This document shows, piece after piece, positions 1 through 10,272 of a DNA stretch of 64,000 nucleotides. Under the pieces are notes generated by a model, which made no database searches, was not told the origin of the DNA, and saw only the letters and a program-made list of their open reading frames with translations. A program made the translations under genes and the position numbers. Where the stretch lies: assembly GCA_964019055.1 (NCBI GenBank), contig OZ025217.1, positions 7,561,966-7,625,965 on the forward strand, read 5' to 3'. The first letter of the stretch is position 1, and the number at the start of each line of letters is the position of its first letter. Source of the DNA: Anthopleura xanthogrammica (Eukaryota; Cnidaria; Anthozoa; Actiniaria; Actiniidae).

Positions 1-3000
1 GTTTTTCGCTGACGGTGTGACCTGTTTGCTGAAACCCCCACTTCTTGCTCATGAAAATACCTCTTGAGATAAAAACACGACTTTTTGGCGAAAAAAAATG
101 GGCTTTTGGCTGAGTAAAGGTGCTTTTTGGTCAAAAAAGGTGTTTTTTGCTGAGAAAATCTGAAATTTGCTGACAATTTTCTTTTGCTCAAAACACGACG
201 TTTTCACTGCTAAACGCAAGTTTTGGCCGAGAAAAGCACATTTTGGATGTCCAAAACACTGTTTTGCTGGAAAAAAAAGCTTTTTAGCCCAAAAAAACTG
301 AAAAATGGCCATTTTGGCTCTCAAAACCAGGTTTTTCGCTGACGGTGTGACCTGTTTGCTGAAACCCCCACTTCTTGCTCATGAAAATACCTCTTGAGAT
401 AAAAACACGACTTTTTGGCGAAAAAAAATGGGCTTTTGGCTGAGTAAAGGTGCTTTTTGGTCAAAAAAGGTGTTTTTGGCTGAGAAAATCTGAAATTTGC
501 TGAGAATTTTCTTTTGCTCAAAACACGACGTTTTCACTGCTAAACGCAAGTTTTGGCCGAGAAAAGCACATTTTGGATGTCCAAAACACTGTTTTGCTGG
601 AAAAAAAAGCTTTTTAGCCCAAAAAACTGGAAAATGGCCATTTTGGCTCTCAAAACCAGGTTTTTCGCTGACGGTGTGACCTGTTTGCTGAAACCCCCAC
701 TTCTTGCTCATGAAAATACCTCTTGAGATAAAAACACGACTTTTTGGCGAAAAAAAATGGGCTTTTGGCTGAGTAAAGGTGCTTTTTGGTCAAAAAAGGT
801 GTTTTTGGCTGAGAAAATCTGAAATTTGCTGACAATTTTCTTTTGCTCAAAACACGACGTTTTCACTGCTAAACGCAAGTTTTGGCCGAGAAAAGCACAT
901 TTTGAATGTCCAAAACACTGTTTTGCTGGGAAAAAAAGCTTTTTAGCCCAAAAAACTGAAAAATGGCCATTTTGGCTCTCAAAACCAGGTTTTTCGCTGA
1001 CGGTGTGACCTGTTTGCTGAAACCCCCACTTCTTGCTCATGAAAATACCTCTTGAGATAAAAACACGACTTTTTGGCAAAAAAAAATGGGCTTTTGGCTG
1101 AGTAAAGGTGCTTTTTGGTCAAAAAAGGTGTTTTTTGCTGAGAAAATCTGAAATTTGCTGACAATTTTCTTTTGCTCAAAACACGACGTTTTCACTGCTA
1201 AACGCAAGTTTTGGCCGAGAAAAGCACATTTTGAATGTCCAAAACACTGTTTTGCTGGGAAAAAAAGCTTTTTAGCCCAAAAAACTGAAAAATGGCCATT
1301 TTGGCTCTCAAAACCAGGTTTTTCGCTGACGGTGTGACCTGTTTGCTGAAACCCCCACTTCTTGCTCATGAAAATACCTCTTGAGATAAAAACACGACTT
1401 TTTGGCGAAAAAAAATGGGCTTTTGGCTGAGTAAAGGTGCTTTTTGGTCAAAAAAGGTGTTTTTTGCTGAGAAAATCTGAAATTTGCTGACAATTTTCTT
1501 TCGCTCAAAACACGACGTTTTCACTGCTAAATGCAAGTTTTGGCCGAGAAAAGCACATTTTGGATGTCCAAAACACTGTTTTGCTGGAAAAAAAAGCTTT
1601 TTAGCCCAAAAAACTGAAAAATGGCCATTTTGGCTCTCAAAACCAGGTTTTTCGCTGACGGTGTGACCTGTTTGCTGAAACCCCCACTTCTTGCTCATGA
1701 AAATACCTCTTGAGATAAAAACACGACTTTTTGGCGAAAAAAAATGGGGTTTTGGCTGAGTAAAAGTGCTTTTTGGTCAAAAAAGGTGTTTTTTGCTGAG
1801 AAAATCTGAAATTTGCTGACAATTTTCTTTTGCTCAAAACACGACGTTTTCACTGCTAAACGCAAGTTTTGGCCGAGAAAAGCACATTTTGGATGTCCAA
1901 AACACTGTTTTGCTGGAAAAAAAAGCTTTTTAGCCCAAAAAACTGAAAAATGGCCATTTTGGCTCTCAAAACCAGGTTTTTCGCTGACGGTGTGACCTGT
2001 TTGCTGAAACCCCCACTTCTTGCTCATGAAAATACCTCTTGAGATAAAAACACGACTTTTTGGCGAAAAAAAATGGGCTTTTGGCTGAGTAAAGGTGCTT
2101 TTTGGTCAAAAAAGGTGTTTTTTGTTGAGAAAATCTGAAATTTGCTGAGAATTTTCTTTTGCTCAAAACACGACGTTTTCACTGCTAAACGCAAGTTTTG
2201 GCCGAGAAAAGCACATTTTGGATGTCCAAAACACTGTTTTGCTGGAAAAAAAAGCTTTTTAGCAGAAAAAACTGAAAAATGGCCATTTTGGCTCTCAAAA
2301 CCAGGTTTTATTGCTGACGGTGTGACCTGTTTGCTGAAACCCCCACTTCTTGCTCATGAAAATACCTCTTGAGATAAAAACACGACTTTTTGGCGAAAAA
2401 AAATGGGCTTTTGGCTGAGTAAAGGTGCTTTTTGGTCAAAAAAGGTGTTTTTTGCTGGGAAAATCTGAAATTTGCTGACAATTTTCTTTTGCTCAAAACA
2501 CGACGTTTTCACTGCTAAACGCAAGTTTTGGCCGAGAAAAGCACATTTTGGATGTCCAAAACACTGTTTTGCTGGGGAAAAAAAGCTTTTTAGCCCAAAA
2601 AACTGAAAAATGGCCATTTTGGCTCTCAAAACCAGGTTTTATTGCTGACGGTGTGACCTGTTTGCTGAAACCCCCACTTCTTGCTCATGAAAATACCTCT
2701 TGAGATAAAAACACGACTTTTTGGCGAAAAAAAATGGGCTTTTGGCTGAGTAAAGGTGCTTTTTGGTCAAAAAAGGTGTTTTTGGCTGAGAAAATCTGAA
2801 ATTTGCTGAGAATTTTCTTTTGCTCAAAACACGACGTTTTCACTGCTAAACGCAAGTTTTGGCCGAGAAAAGCACATTTTGGATGTCCAAAACACTGTTT
2901 TGCTGGAAAAAAAAGCTTTTTAGCCAAAAAAAACTGAAAAATGGCCATTTTGGCTCTCAAAACCAGGTTTTTCGCTGACGGTGTGACCTGTTTGCTGAAA

Positions 3001-5977
3001 CCCCCACTTCTTGCTCATGAAAATACCTCTTGAGATAAAAACACGACTTTTTGGCGAAAAAAAATGGGCTTTTGGCTGAGTAAAGGTGCTTTTTGGTCAA
3101 AAAGGTGTTTTTTGCTGAGAACATCTGAAATTTGCTGAGAATTTTCTTTTGCTCAAAACACGACGTTTTCACTGCTAAACGCAAGTTTTGGCCGAGAAAA
3201 GCACATTTTGGATGTCCAAAACACTGTTTTGCTGGAAAAAAAAGCTTTTTAGCCCAAAAAACTGAAAAATGGCCATTTTCACTCTCAAATCCAGGTTTTA
3301 TTGCTGACGGTGTGACCTGTTTGCTGAAACCCCCACTTCTTGCTCATGAAAATACCTCTTGAGATAAAAACACGACTTTTTGGCGAAAAAAAATGGGCTT
3401 TTGGCTGAGTAAAGGTGCTTTTTGGTCAAAAAAGGTGTTTTTGGCTGAGAAAATCGGAAATTTGCTGACAATTTTCTTTTGCTCAAAACACGACGTTTTC
3501 ACTGTTAAACGCAAGTTTTGGCCGAGAAAAGCACATTTTGGATGTCCAAAACACTGTTTTGCTGGAAAAATAAGCTTTTTTGCCCAAAAAACTAAAAAAT
3601 GGCCATTTTGGCTCTCAAAACCAGGTTTTTCGCTGACGGTGTGACCTGTTTGCTGAAACCCCCACTTCTTGCTCATGAAAATACCTCTTGAGATAAAAAC
3701 ACGACTTTTTGGCGAAAAAAAATGGGCTTTTGGCTGAGTAAAGGTGCTTTTTGGTCAAAAAAGGTGTTTTTGGCTGAGAAAATCTGAAATTTGCTGAGAA
3801 TTTTCTTTTGCTCAAAACACGACGTTTTCACTGCTAAACGCAAGTTTTGGCCGAGAAAAGCACATTTTGGATGTCCAAAACACTGTTTTGCTGGAAAAAA
3901 AAGCTTTTTAGCCCAAAAAACTGAAAAATGGCCATTTTGGCTCTCAAAACCAGGTTTTTCGCTGACGGTGTGACCTGTTTGCTGAAACCCCCACTTCTTG
4001 CTCATGAAAATACCTCTTGAGATAAAAACACGACTTTTTGGCGAAAAAAAATGGGCTTTTGGCTGAGTAAAGGTGCTTTTTGGTCAAAAAAGGTGTTTTT
4101 GGCTGAGAAAATCTGAAATTTGCTGAGAATTTTCTTTTGCTCAAAACACGACGTTTTCACTGCTAAACGCAAGTTTTGGCCGAGAAAAGCACATTTTGGA
4201 TGTCCAAAACACTGTTTTGCTGGAAAAAAAAGCTTTTTAGCCCAAAAAACTGAAAAATGGCCATTTTGGCTCTCAAAACCAGGTTTTTCGCTGACGGTGT
4301 GACCTGTTTGCTGAAACCCCCACTTCTTGCTCATGAAAATACCTCTTGAGATAAAAACACGACTTTTTGGCGAAAAAAAATGGGCTTTTGGCTGAGTAAA
4401 GGTGCTTTTTGGTCAAAAAAGGTGTTTTTGGCTGAGAAAATCTGAAATTTGCTGACAATTTTCTTTTGCTCAAAACACGACGTTTTCACTGCTAAACGCA
4501 AGTTTTGGCCGAGAAAAGCACATTTTGGATGTCCAAAACACTGTTTTGCTGGAAAAAAAAGCTTTTTAGCCCAAAAAACTGAAAAATGGCCATTTTGGCT
4601 CTCAAAACCAGGTTTTTCGCTGACGGTGTGACCTGTTTGCTGAAACCCCCACTTCTTGCTCATGAAAATACCTCTTGAGATAAAAACACGACTTTTTGGC
4701 TAAAAAAAATGGGCTTTTGGCTGAGTAAAGGTGCTTTTTGGTCAAAAAAGGTGTTTTTGGCTGAGAAAATCTGAAATTTGCTGACAATTTTCTTTTGCTC
4801 AAAACACGACGTTTTCACTGCTAAACGCAAGTTTTGGCCGAGAAAAGAACATTTTGGATATCCAAAACACTGTTTTGCTGGAAAAAAAAAGCTTTTTAGC
4901 CCAAAAAACTGAAAAATGGCCATTTTGGCTCTCAAAACCAGGTTTTTCGCTGACGGTGTGACCTGTTTGCTGAAACCCCCACTTCTTGCTCATGAAAATA
5001 CCTCTTGAGATAAAAACACGACTTTTTGGCGAAAAAAAATGGGCTTTTGGCTGAGTAAAGGTGCTTTTTGGTCAAAAAAGGTGTTTTTGGCTGAGAAAAT
5101 CTGAAATTTGCTGAGAATTTTCTTTTGCTCAAAACACGACGTTTTCACTGCTAAACGCAAGTTTTGGCCGAGAAAAGCACATTTTGGATGTCCAAAACAC
5201 TGTTTTGCTGGAAAAAAAAGCTTTTTAGCCCAAAAAACTGAAAAATGGCCATTTTGGCTCTCAAAACCAGGTTTTATTGCTGACGGTGTGACCTGTTTGC
5301 TGAAACCCCCACTTCTTGCTCATGAAAATACCTCTTGAGATAAAAACACGACTTTTTGGCGAAAAAAAATGGGCTTTTGGCTGAGTAAAGGTGCTTTTTG
5401 GTCAAAAAAGGTGTTTTTGGCTGAGAAAATCTGAAATTTGCTGACAATTTTCTTTTGCTCAAAACACGACGTTTTCACTGCTAAACGCAAGTTTTGGCCG
5501 AGAAAAGCACATTTTGGATGTCCAAAACACTGTTTTGCTGGGAAAAAAAGCTTTTTAGCCCAAAAAACTGAAAAATGGCCATTTTGGCTCTCAAAACCAG
5601 GTTTTTCGCTGACGGTGTGACCTGTTTGCTGAAACCCCCACTTCTTGCTCATGAAAATACCTCTTGAGATAAAAACACGACTTTTTGGCGAAAAAAATGG
5701 GCTTTTGGCTGAGTAAAGGTGCTTTTTGGTCAAAAAAGGTGTTTTTGGCTGAGAAAATCTGAAATTTGCTGAGAATTTTCTTTTGCTCAAAACACGACGT
5801 TTTCACTGCTAAACGCAAGTTTTGGCCGAGAAAAGCACATTTTGGATGTCCAAAACACTGTTTTGCTGGAAAAAAAAGCTTTTTAGCCCAAAAAACTGAA
5901 AAATGGCCATTTTGGCTCTCAAAACCAGGTTTTTCGCTGACGGTGTGACCTGTTTGCTGAAACCCCCACTTCTTGCT
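1..5977. repeat. Satellite A tandem array, ~329-bp monomer, about 18 copies
   Basis: Eighteen full head-to-tail monomers plus a 47-bp partial copy. Taking the start at the G before TTTTTCGCTGACGG (or its variant GTTTTATTGCTGACGG), copies begin at 1, 331, 660, 989, 1318, 1647, 1976, 2305, 2636, 2967, 3295, 3626, 3955, 4284, 4613, 4942, 5273, 5602 and 5931, a mean of 329.4 bp. Length varies by one or two bases, mainly in A-runs and in the CGCTG/ATTGCTG variant (long form at 2305, 2636, 3295 and 5273). Copies differ by only a few substitutions, for example GCTGACAATTTT against GCTGAGAATTTT, which implies recent amplification or efficient homogenisation. The array continues off the left edge. I do not recognise the family. 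It is non-coding: 329 is not a multiple of three and all open frames are short. Confidence 0.97.
71..336. repeat. Representative satellite A core: phased A/T tracts in ~20-bp sub-blocks
   Basis: Within one monomer, T-tracts and A-tracts of 3 to 8 bases alternate with centres near 73, 84, 94, 105, 117, 126, 135, 145, 156, 165, 180, 191, 202, 213, 222, 233, 242, 254, 263, 274, 283, 294, 303, 313, 324 and 334. That is 25 intervals averaging 10.4 bp. The same stretch reads as about a dozen degenerate 19-21-bp blocks of the form TTTTGGCTGAGAAAAGCAC. The remaining ~60-70 bp of the monomer, containing GACGGTGTGACCTG and ACCCCCAC, is richer in GC and lacks the phasing. The pattern recurs in every satellite A copy. 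Intrinsic curvature is inferred from what is known of phased A-tracts and was not measured. Confidence 0.85.
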
Positions 5978-5986
5978 AATGGCACG
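5978..5986. other. Satellite A / satellite B junction (9 bp)
   Basis: Satellite A runs intact to the CTTGCT at 5972-5977, where every other copy continues CATGAAAATACC. Satellite B phase is recognisable from ATCTTTGTAGC at 5987. The nine bases between, AATGGCACG, belong to neither in that position. TGGCACGAT (5980-5988) also occurs in satellite B on the opposite strand, so the joint may include a scrap of inverted satellite B, but at that length it could be chance. There is no transposon-like end at the joint. Confidence 0.8.
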
Positions 5987-6442
5987 ATCTTTGTAGCTGC
6001 GCATACGCGGGCACCAAAACTAGGGGAAAACTGCCGAATTCTCACAAGATAAAAGTGACCATGTATGGGTAGAATCGTGCCAGCAATCCATTTCCGTGAT
6101 CAAAATTGGCAAATTCCAAAATCGTAAAGTGCCTATCTTTGTAGCTTCACATGTGCGGGCACCAAAACTAGGGGAAGACTGCCGAATTTTCACAAGATAA
6201 ACGTGACCATGTATGGGTGGAATCGTGCCAGCAATCTATTTCTGTGATCAAAATTGAGAAATTCCAAAATCGTAAAGTGCCTAACTTTGTAGCTGCACAT
6301 GCGCGGGCACCAAAACTAGGGGAAGACTGCCGAATTTTCACAAGATAAACGTGACCTTGTATAGGTAGAATCATTCCAGCAATCCATTTCCGTGACCAAA
6401 ATTGGCAAATTCCAAAATCGTAAAGTGCCTAACTTTTAAGCC

Positions 6443-6452
6443 GCGCATGCGC
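6443..6452. repeat. Representative satellite B palindrome GCGCATGCGC, left arm
   Basis: A perfect 10-bp palindrome present once per monomer in most copies. It is the most CpG-dense part of an otherwise AT-rich monomer and lies in a run of alternating pyrimidine and purine. Many copies carry transition variants such as GCACATGCGC or GCGCATGCGT. Confidence 0.9.
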
Positions 6453-6464
6453 GGGCACCAAAAC

Positions 6465-7056
6465 TAGCGGAAGACTACCGAATTTTCACAAGATAAACAT
6501 GACCTTGTATAGGTAGAAACATGCCAGCAATCCATTTCCGTGATCAAAATTGGCAAATTCCAAAATCGTAAAGTGCCTAACTTTGAAGCCGCGCATGCGT
6601 GGGCACCAAAACTAGGGGAAGACTCCCGAATTTTCAAAAGATAAACGTGACCTTGTATAGGTAGAATCATGCCAGCAATCCATTTCCGTGATCAAAATTG
6701 GCAAATTCCAAAATCGTAAAGTGCCTAACTTTGAAGCTGCGCATGCGTGGGCACCAAAACTAGCGGAAGACTACCGAATTTTCACAAGATAAACATGACC
6801 TTGTATAGGTAGAAACATGCCAGCAATCCATTTCCGTGATCAAAATTGGCAAATTCCAAAATCGTAAAGTGCCTAACTTTGAAGCCGCGCATGCGTGGGC
6901 ACCAAAACTAGGGGAAGACTGCCGAATTTTCAAAAGATAAACGTGACCTTGTATAGGTAGAATCATGCCAGCAATCCATTTCCGTGATCAAAATTGGCAA
7001 ATTCCAAAATCGTAAAGTGCCTAACTTTGAAGCTGCGCATGCGTGGGCACCAAAAC
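6465..7056 (-). repeat. 296-bp dimeric HOR in satellite B (two units and a partial third)
   Basis: The diagnostic variant TAGCGGAAGACTACCG occurs at 6465 and 6761, and a derivative (TAGCAGAAGACTACCG) at 7057, exactly 296 bp (two monomers) apart. The alternate monomers carry AGGGGAAGACT with TTCAAAAGATAAACG. The two types therefore alternate as a dimer. Dimer order breaks down after about 7200. Confidence 0.85.
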
Positions 7057-7699
7057 TAGCAGAAGACTACCGAATTTTCACAAGATAAACATGACCTTGT
7101 ATAGGTAGAAACATGCCAGCAATCCATTTCCGTGATCAAAATTGGCTAATTCCAAAATCGTAAAGTGCCTAACTTTGAAGCTGCGCATGCGCGGGCACCA
7201 AAACTAGGGGAAAACTGCCGAATTTTCACAAGAAAAACGTGACCTTGTATAGGTAGAATCGTCTCAGCAATCCATTTCCGTTATCAAAATTGGCAAATTC
7301 CAAAATCGTAAAGTGCCTAACTTTGAAGCTGCGCATGCGCGGGCACCAAAACTAGGGGAAAACTGCCGAATTCTCACAAGATAAAAGTGACCATGTATGG
7401 GTAGAATCGTGCCAGCAATCCATTTCCGTGATCAAAATTGGCAAATTCCAAAATCGTAAAGTGCCTATCTTTGTAGCTTCACATGCGCGGGCACCAAAAC
7501 TAGGGGAAGACTGCCGAATTTTCACAAGATAAACGTGACCATGTAGGGTGGAATCGTGCCAGTAATCCATTTCCGTGATCAAAATTGAGAAATTCCAAAA
7601 TCGTAAAGTGCCTAACTTTGAAGCCGCACATGCGTGGGCACCAAAACTAGGGGAAGACTGCCGAATTTTCAAAAGATAAACGTGACCTTGTATAGGTAG

Positions 7700-10200
7700 A
7701 ATCATGCCAGCAATCCATTTCCGTGCTCAAAATTGGCAAATTCCAAAATCGTAAAGTGCCTAACTTTGAAGCCGAACATGCGCGGGCACTAAAACTAGGG
7801 GAAGACTGCGAAATTTTCACAAGATAAACGTGACCATGTATAAATAGAATCGTCTCAGCAATCCATTTCCGTTATCAAAATTTGCAAATTCCAAAATCGT
7901 AAAGTGCCTAACTTTGTAACTGCACATGCGCGGGCACCAAAACTAGGGGAAGACTGCCGAATTTTCACAAGATAAACGTGACCATGTAGGGTGGAATCGT
8001 GCCAGCAATCCATTTCCGTGATCAAAATTGGCAAATTCCAAAATCGTAAAGTGCCTAACTTTGAAGCTGCGCATGCGTGGGCACCAAAACTAGGGGAAGA
8101 CTGCCAAATTTTCACAAGATAAACGTGACCATGTATAGGTAGAATCGTCTCAGCAATCCATTTCCGTTATCAAAATTTGCAAATTCCAAAATCGTAAAGT
8201 GCCTATCTTTGTAGCTGCGCATGCGCGTGCACCAAAACTAGGGGAAGACTGCCGAATTTTCACAAGATAAACGTGACCATGTATGGGTGGAATCGTGCCA
8301 GCAATCCATTTCCGTGATCAAAATTCGCAAATTCCAAAATCGTAAAGTGCCTAACTTTGAAGCTGCGCATGCGTGGGCACCAAAACTAGGGGAAGACTGC
8401 CAAATTTTCACAAGATAAACGTGACCATGTATAGGTAGAATCGTCTCAGCAATCCATTTCCGTTATCAAAATTTGCAAATTCCAAAATCGTAAAGTGCCT
8501 ATCTTTGTAGCTGCGCATGCGCGAGCACCAAAACTAGGGGAAGACTGCCGAATTTTCACAAGATAAACGTGACCATGTATGGGTGGAATCGTGCCAGCAA
8601 TCCATTTCCGTGATCAAAATTTGCAAATTCCAAAATCGTAAAGTGCCTATCTTTGTAGCTGCGCATGCGCGAGCACCAAAACTAGGGGAAGACTGCCGAA
8701 TTTTCACAAGATAAACGTGACCATGTATGGGTGGAATCGTGCCAGCAATCCATTTCCGTGATCAAAATTCGCAAATTCCAAAATCGTAAAGTGCCTAACT
8801 TTGAAGCTGCGCTTGCGCGGGCACCAAAACTAGGGGAAAACTGCCGAATTCTCACAAGATAAAAGTGACCATGTATGGGTAGAATCGTGCCAGCAATCCA
8901 TTTCCGTGATCAAAATTGGCAAATTCCAAAATCGTAAAGTGCCTATCTTTGTAGCTTCACATGCGCGGGCACCAAAACTAGGGGAAGACTGCCGAATTTT
9001 CACAAGATAAACGTGACCATGTAGGGTGGAATCGTGCCAGTAATCCATTTCCGTGATCAAAATTGAGAAATTCCAAAATCGTAAAGTGCCTAACTTTGAA
9101 GCCGCACATGCGTGGGCACCAAAACTAGGGGAAGACTGCCGAATTTTCAAAAGATAAACGTGACCATGTATGGGTGGAATCGTGCCAGCAATCCATTTCC
9201 GTGATCAAAATTTGCAAATTCCAAAATCGTAAAGTGCCTATCTTTGTAGCTGCGCATGCGCGAGCACCAAAACTAGGGGAAGACTGCCGAATTTTCACAA
9301 GATAAACGTGACCATGTATGGGTGGAATCATGCCAGCAATCCATTTCCGTGATCAAAATTGGCAAATTCCAAAATCGTAAAGTGCCTAACTTTGAAGCCG
9401 CGCATGCGCGGGCACTAAAACTAGGGGAAGACTGCCAAATTTTCACAAGATAAACGTGACCATGTATAAATAGAATCGTCTCAGCAATCCATTTCCGTTA
9501 TCAAAATTTGCAAATTCCAAAATCGTAAAGTGCCTATCTTTGTAGCGGCGCATGCGCGTGCACCAAAACTAGGGGAAGACTGCCGAATTTTCACATGATA
9601 AACGTGACCATGTATGGGTGGAATCGTGCCAGCAATCCATTTCCGTGATCAAAATTGGCAAATTCCAAAATCGTAAAGTGCCTAACTTTGAAGCTGCGCA
9701 TGCGTGGGCACCAAAACTAGGGGAAGACTGCCAAATTTTCACAAGATAAACGTGACCATGTATAGGTAGAATCGTCTCAGCAATCCATTTCCGTTATCAA
9801 AATTTGCAAATTCCAAAATCGTAAAGTGCCTATCTTTGTAGCTGCGCATGCGCGAGCACCAAAACTAGGGGAAGACTGCCGAATTTTCACAAGATAAACG
9901 TGACCATGTATGGGTGGAATCGTGCCAGCAATCTATTTCCGTGATCAAAATTTGCAAATTCCAAAATGGTAAAGTGCCTATCTTTGTAGCTGCGCATGCG
10001 CGAGCACCAAAACTACGGGAAGACTGCCGAATTTTCACAAGAGAAACGTGACCATGTATGGGTGGAATCGTGCCAGCAATCCATTTCCGTGATCAAAATT
10101 GGCAAATTCCAAAATCGTAAAGTGCCTTACTTTGAAGCTGCGCATGCGTGGGCACCAAAACTAGGGGAAGACTGCCAAATTTTCACAAGATAAACGTGAC
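7700..10200 (-). repeat. Satellite B domain with alternating dimers marked by CGTCTCAGC
   Basis: The variant CGTCTCAGCAATCC with CCGTTATCAAAATTTGC recurs at about 7852, 8147, 8443, 9478 and 9774. Spacings are 295, 296, 1035 and 296 bp, that is 2, 2, 7 and 2 monomers, with one-base shortfalls explained by 147-bp monomers. The stretch starting near 7325 is also partly duplicated near 8807, sharing about 450 bp. This is a decaying dimer HOR rather than a clean one. Confidence 0.7.
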
Positions 10201-10272
10201 CTTGTATAGGTAGAATCGTGCGAGCAATCCATTTCCGTGATCAAAATTGGCTAATTCCAAAATCGTAAAGTG

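Noticed and set aside
1..5977. Many open frames of 60-156 codons on both strands of satellite A
   Set aside because: They recur with every monomer on both strands and change frame because 329 is not a multiple of three. The translated products are low-complexity and lysine/phenylalanine-rich, with no domain or gene signals.
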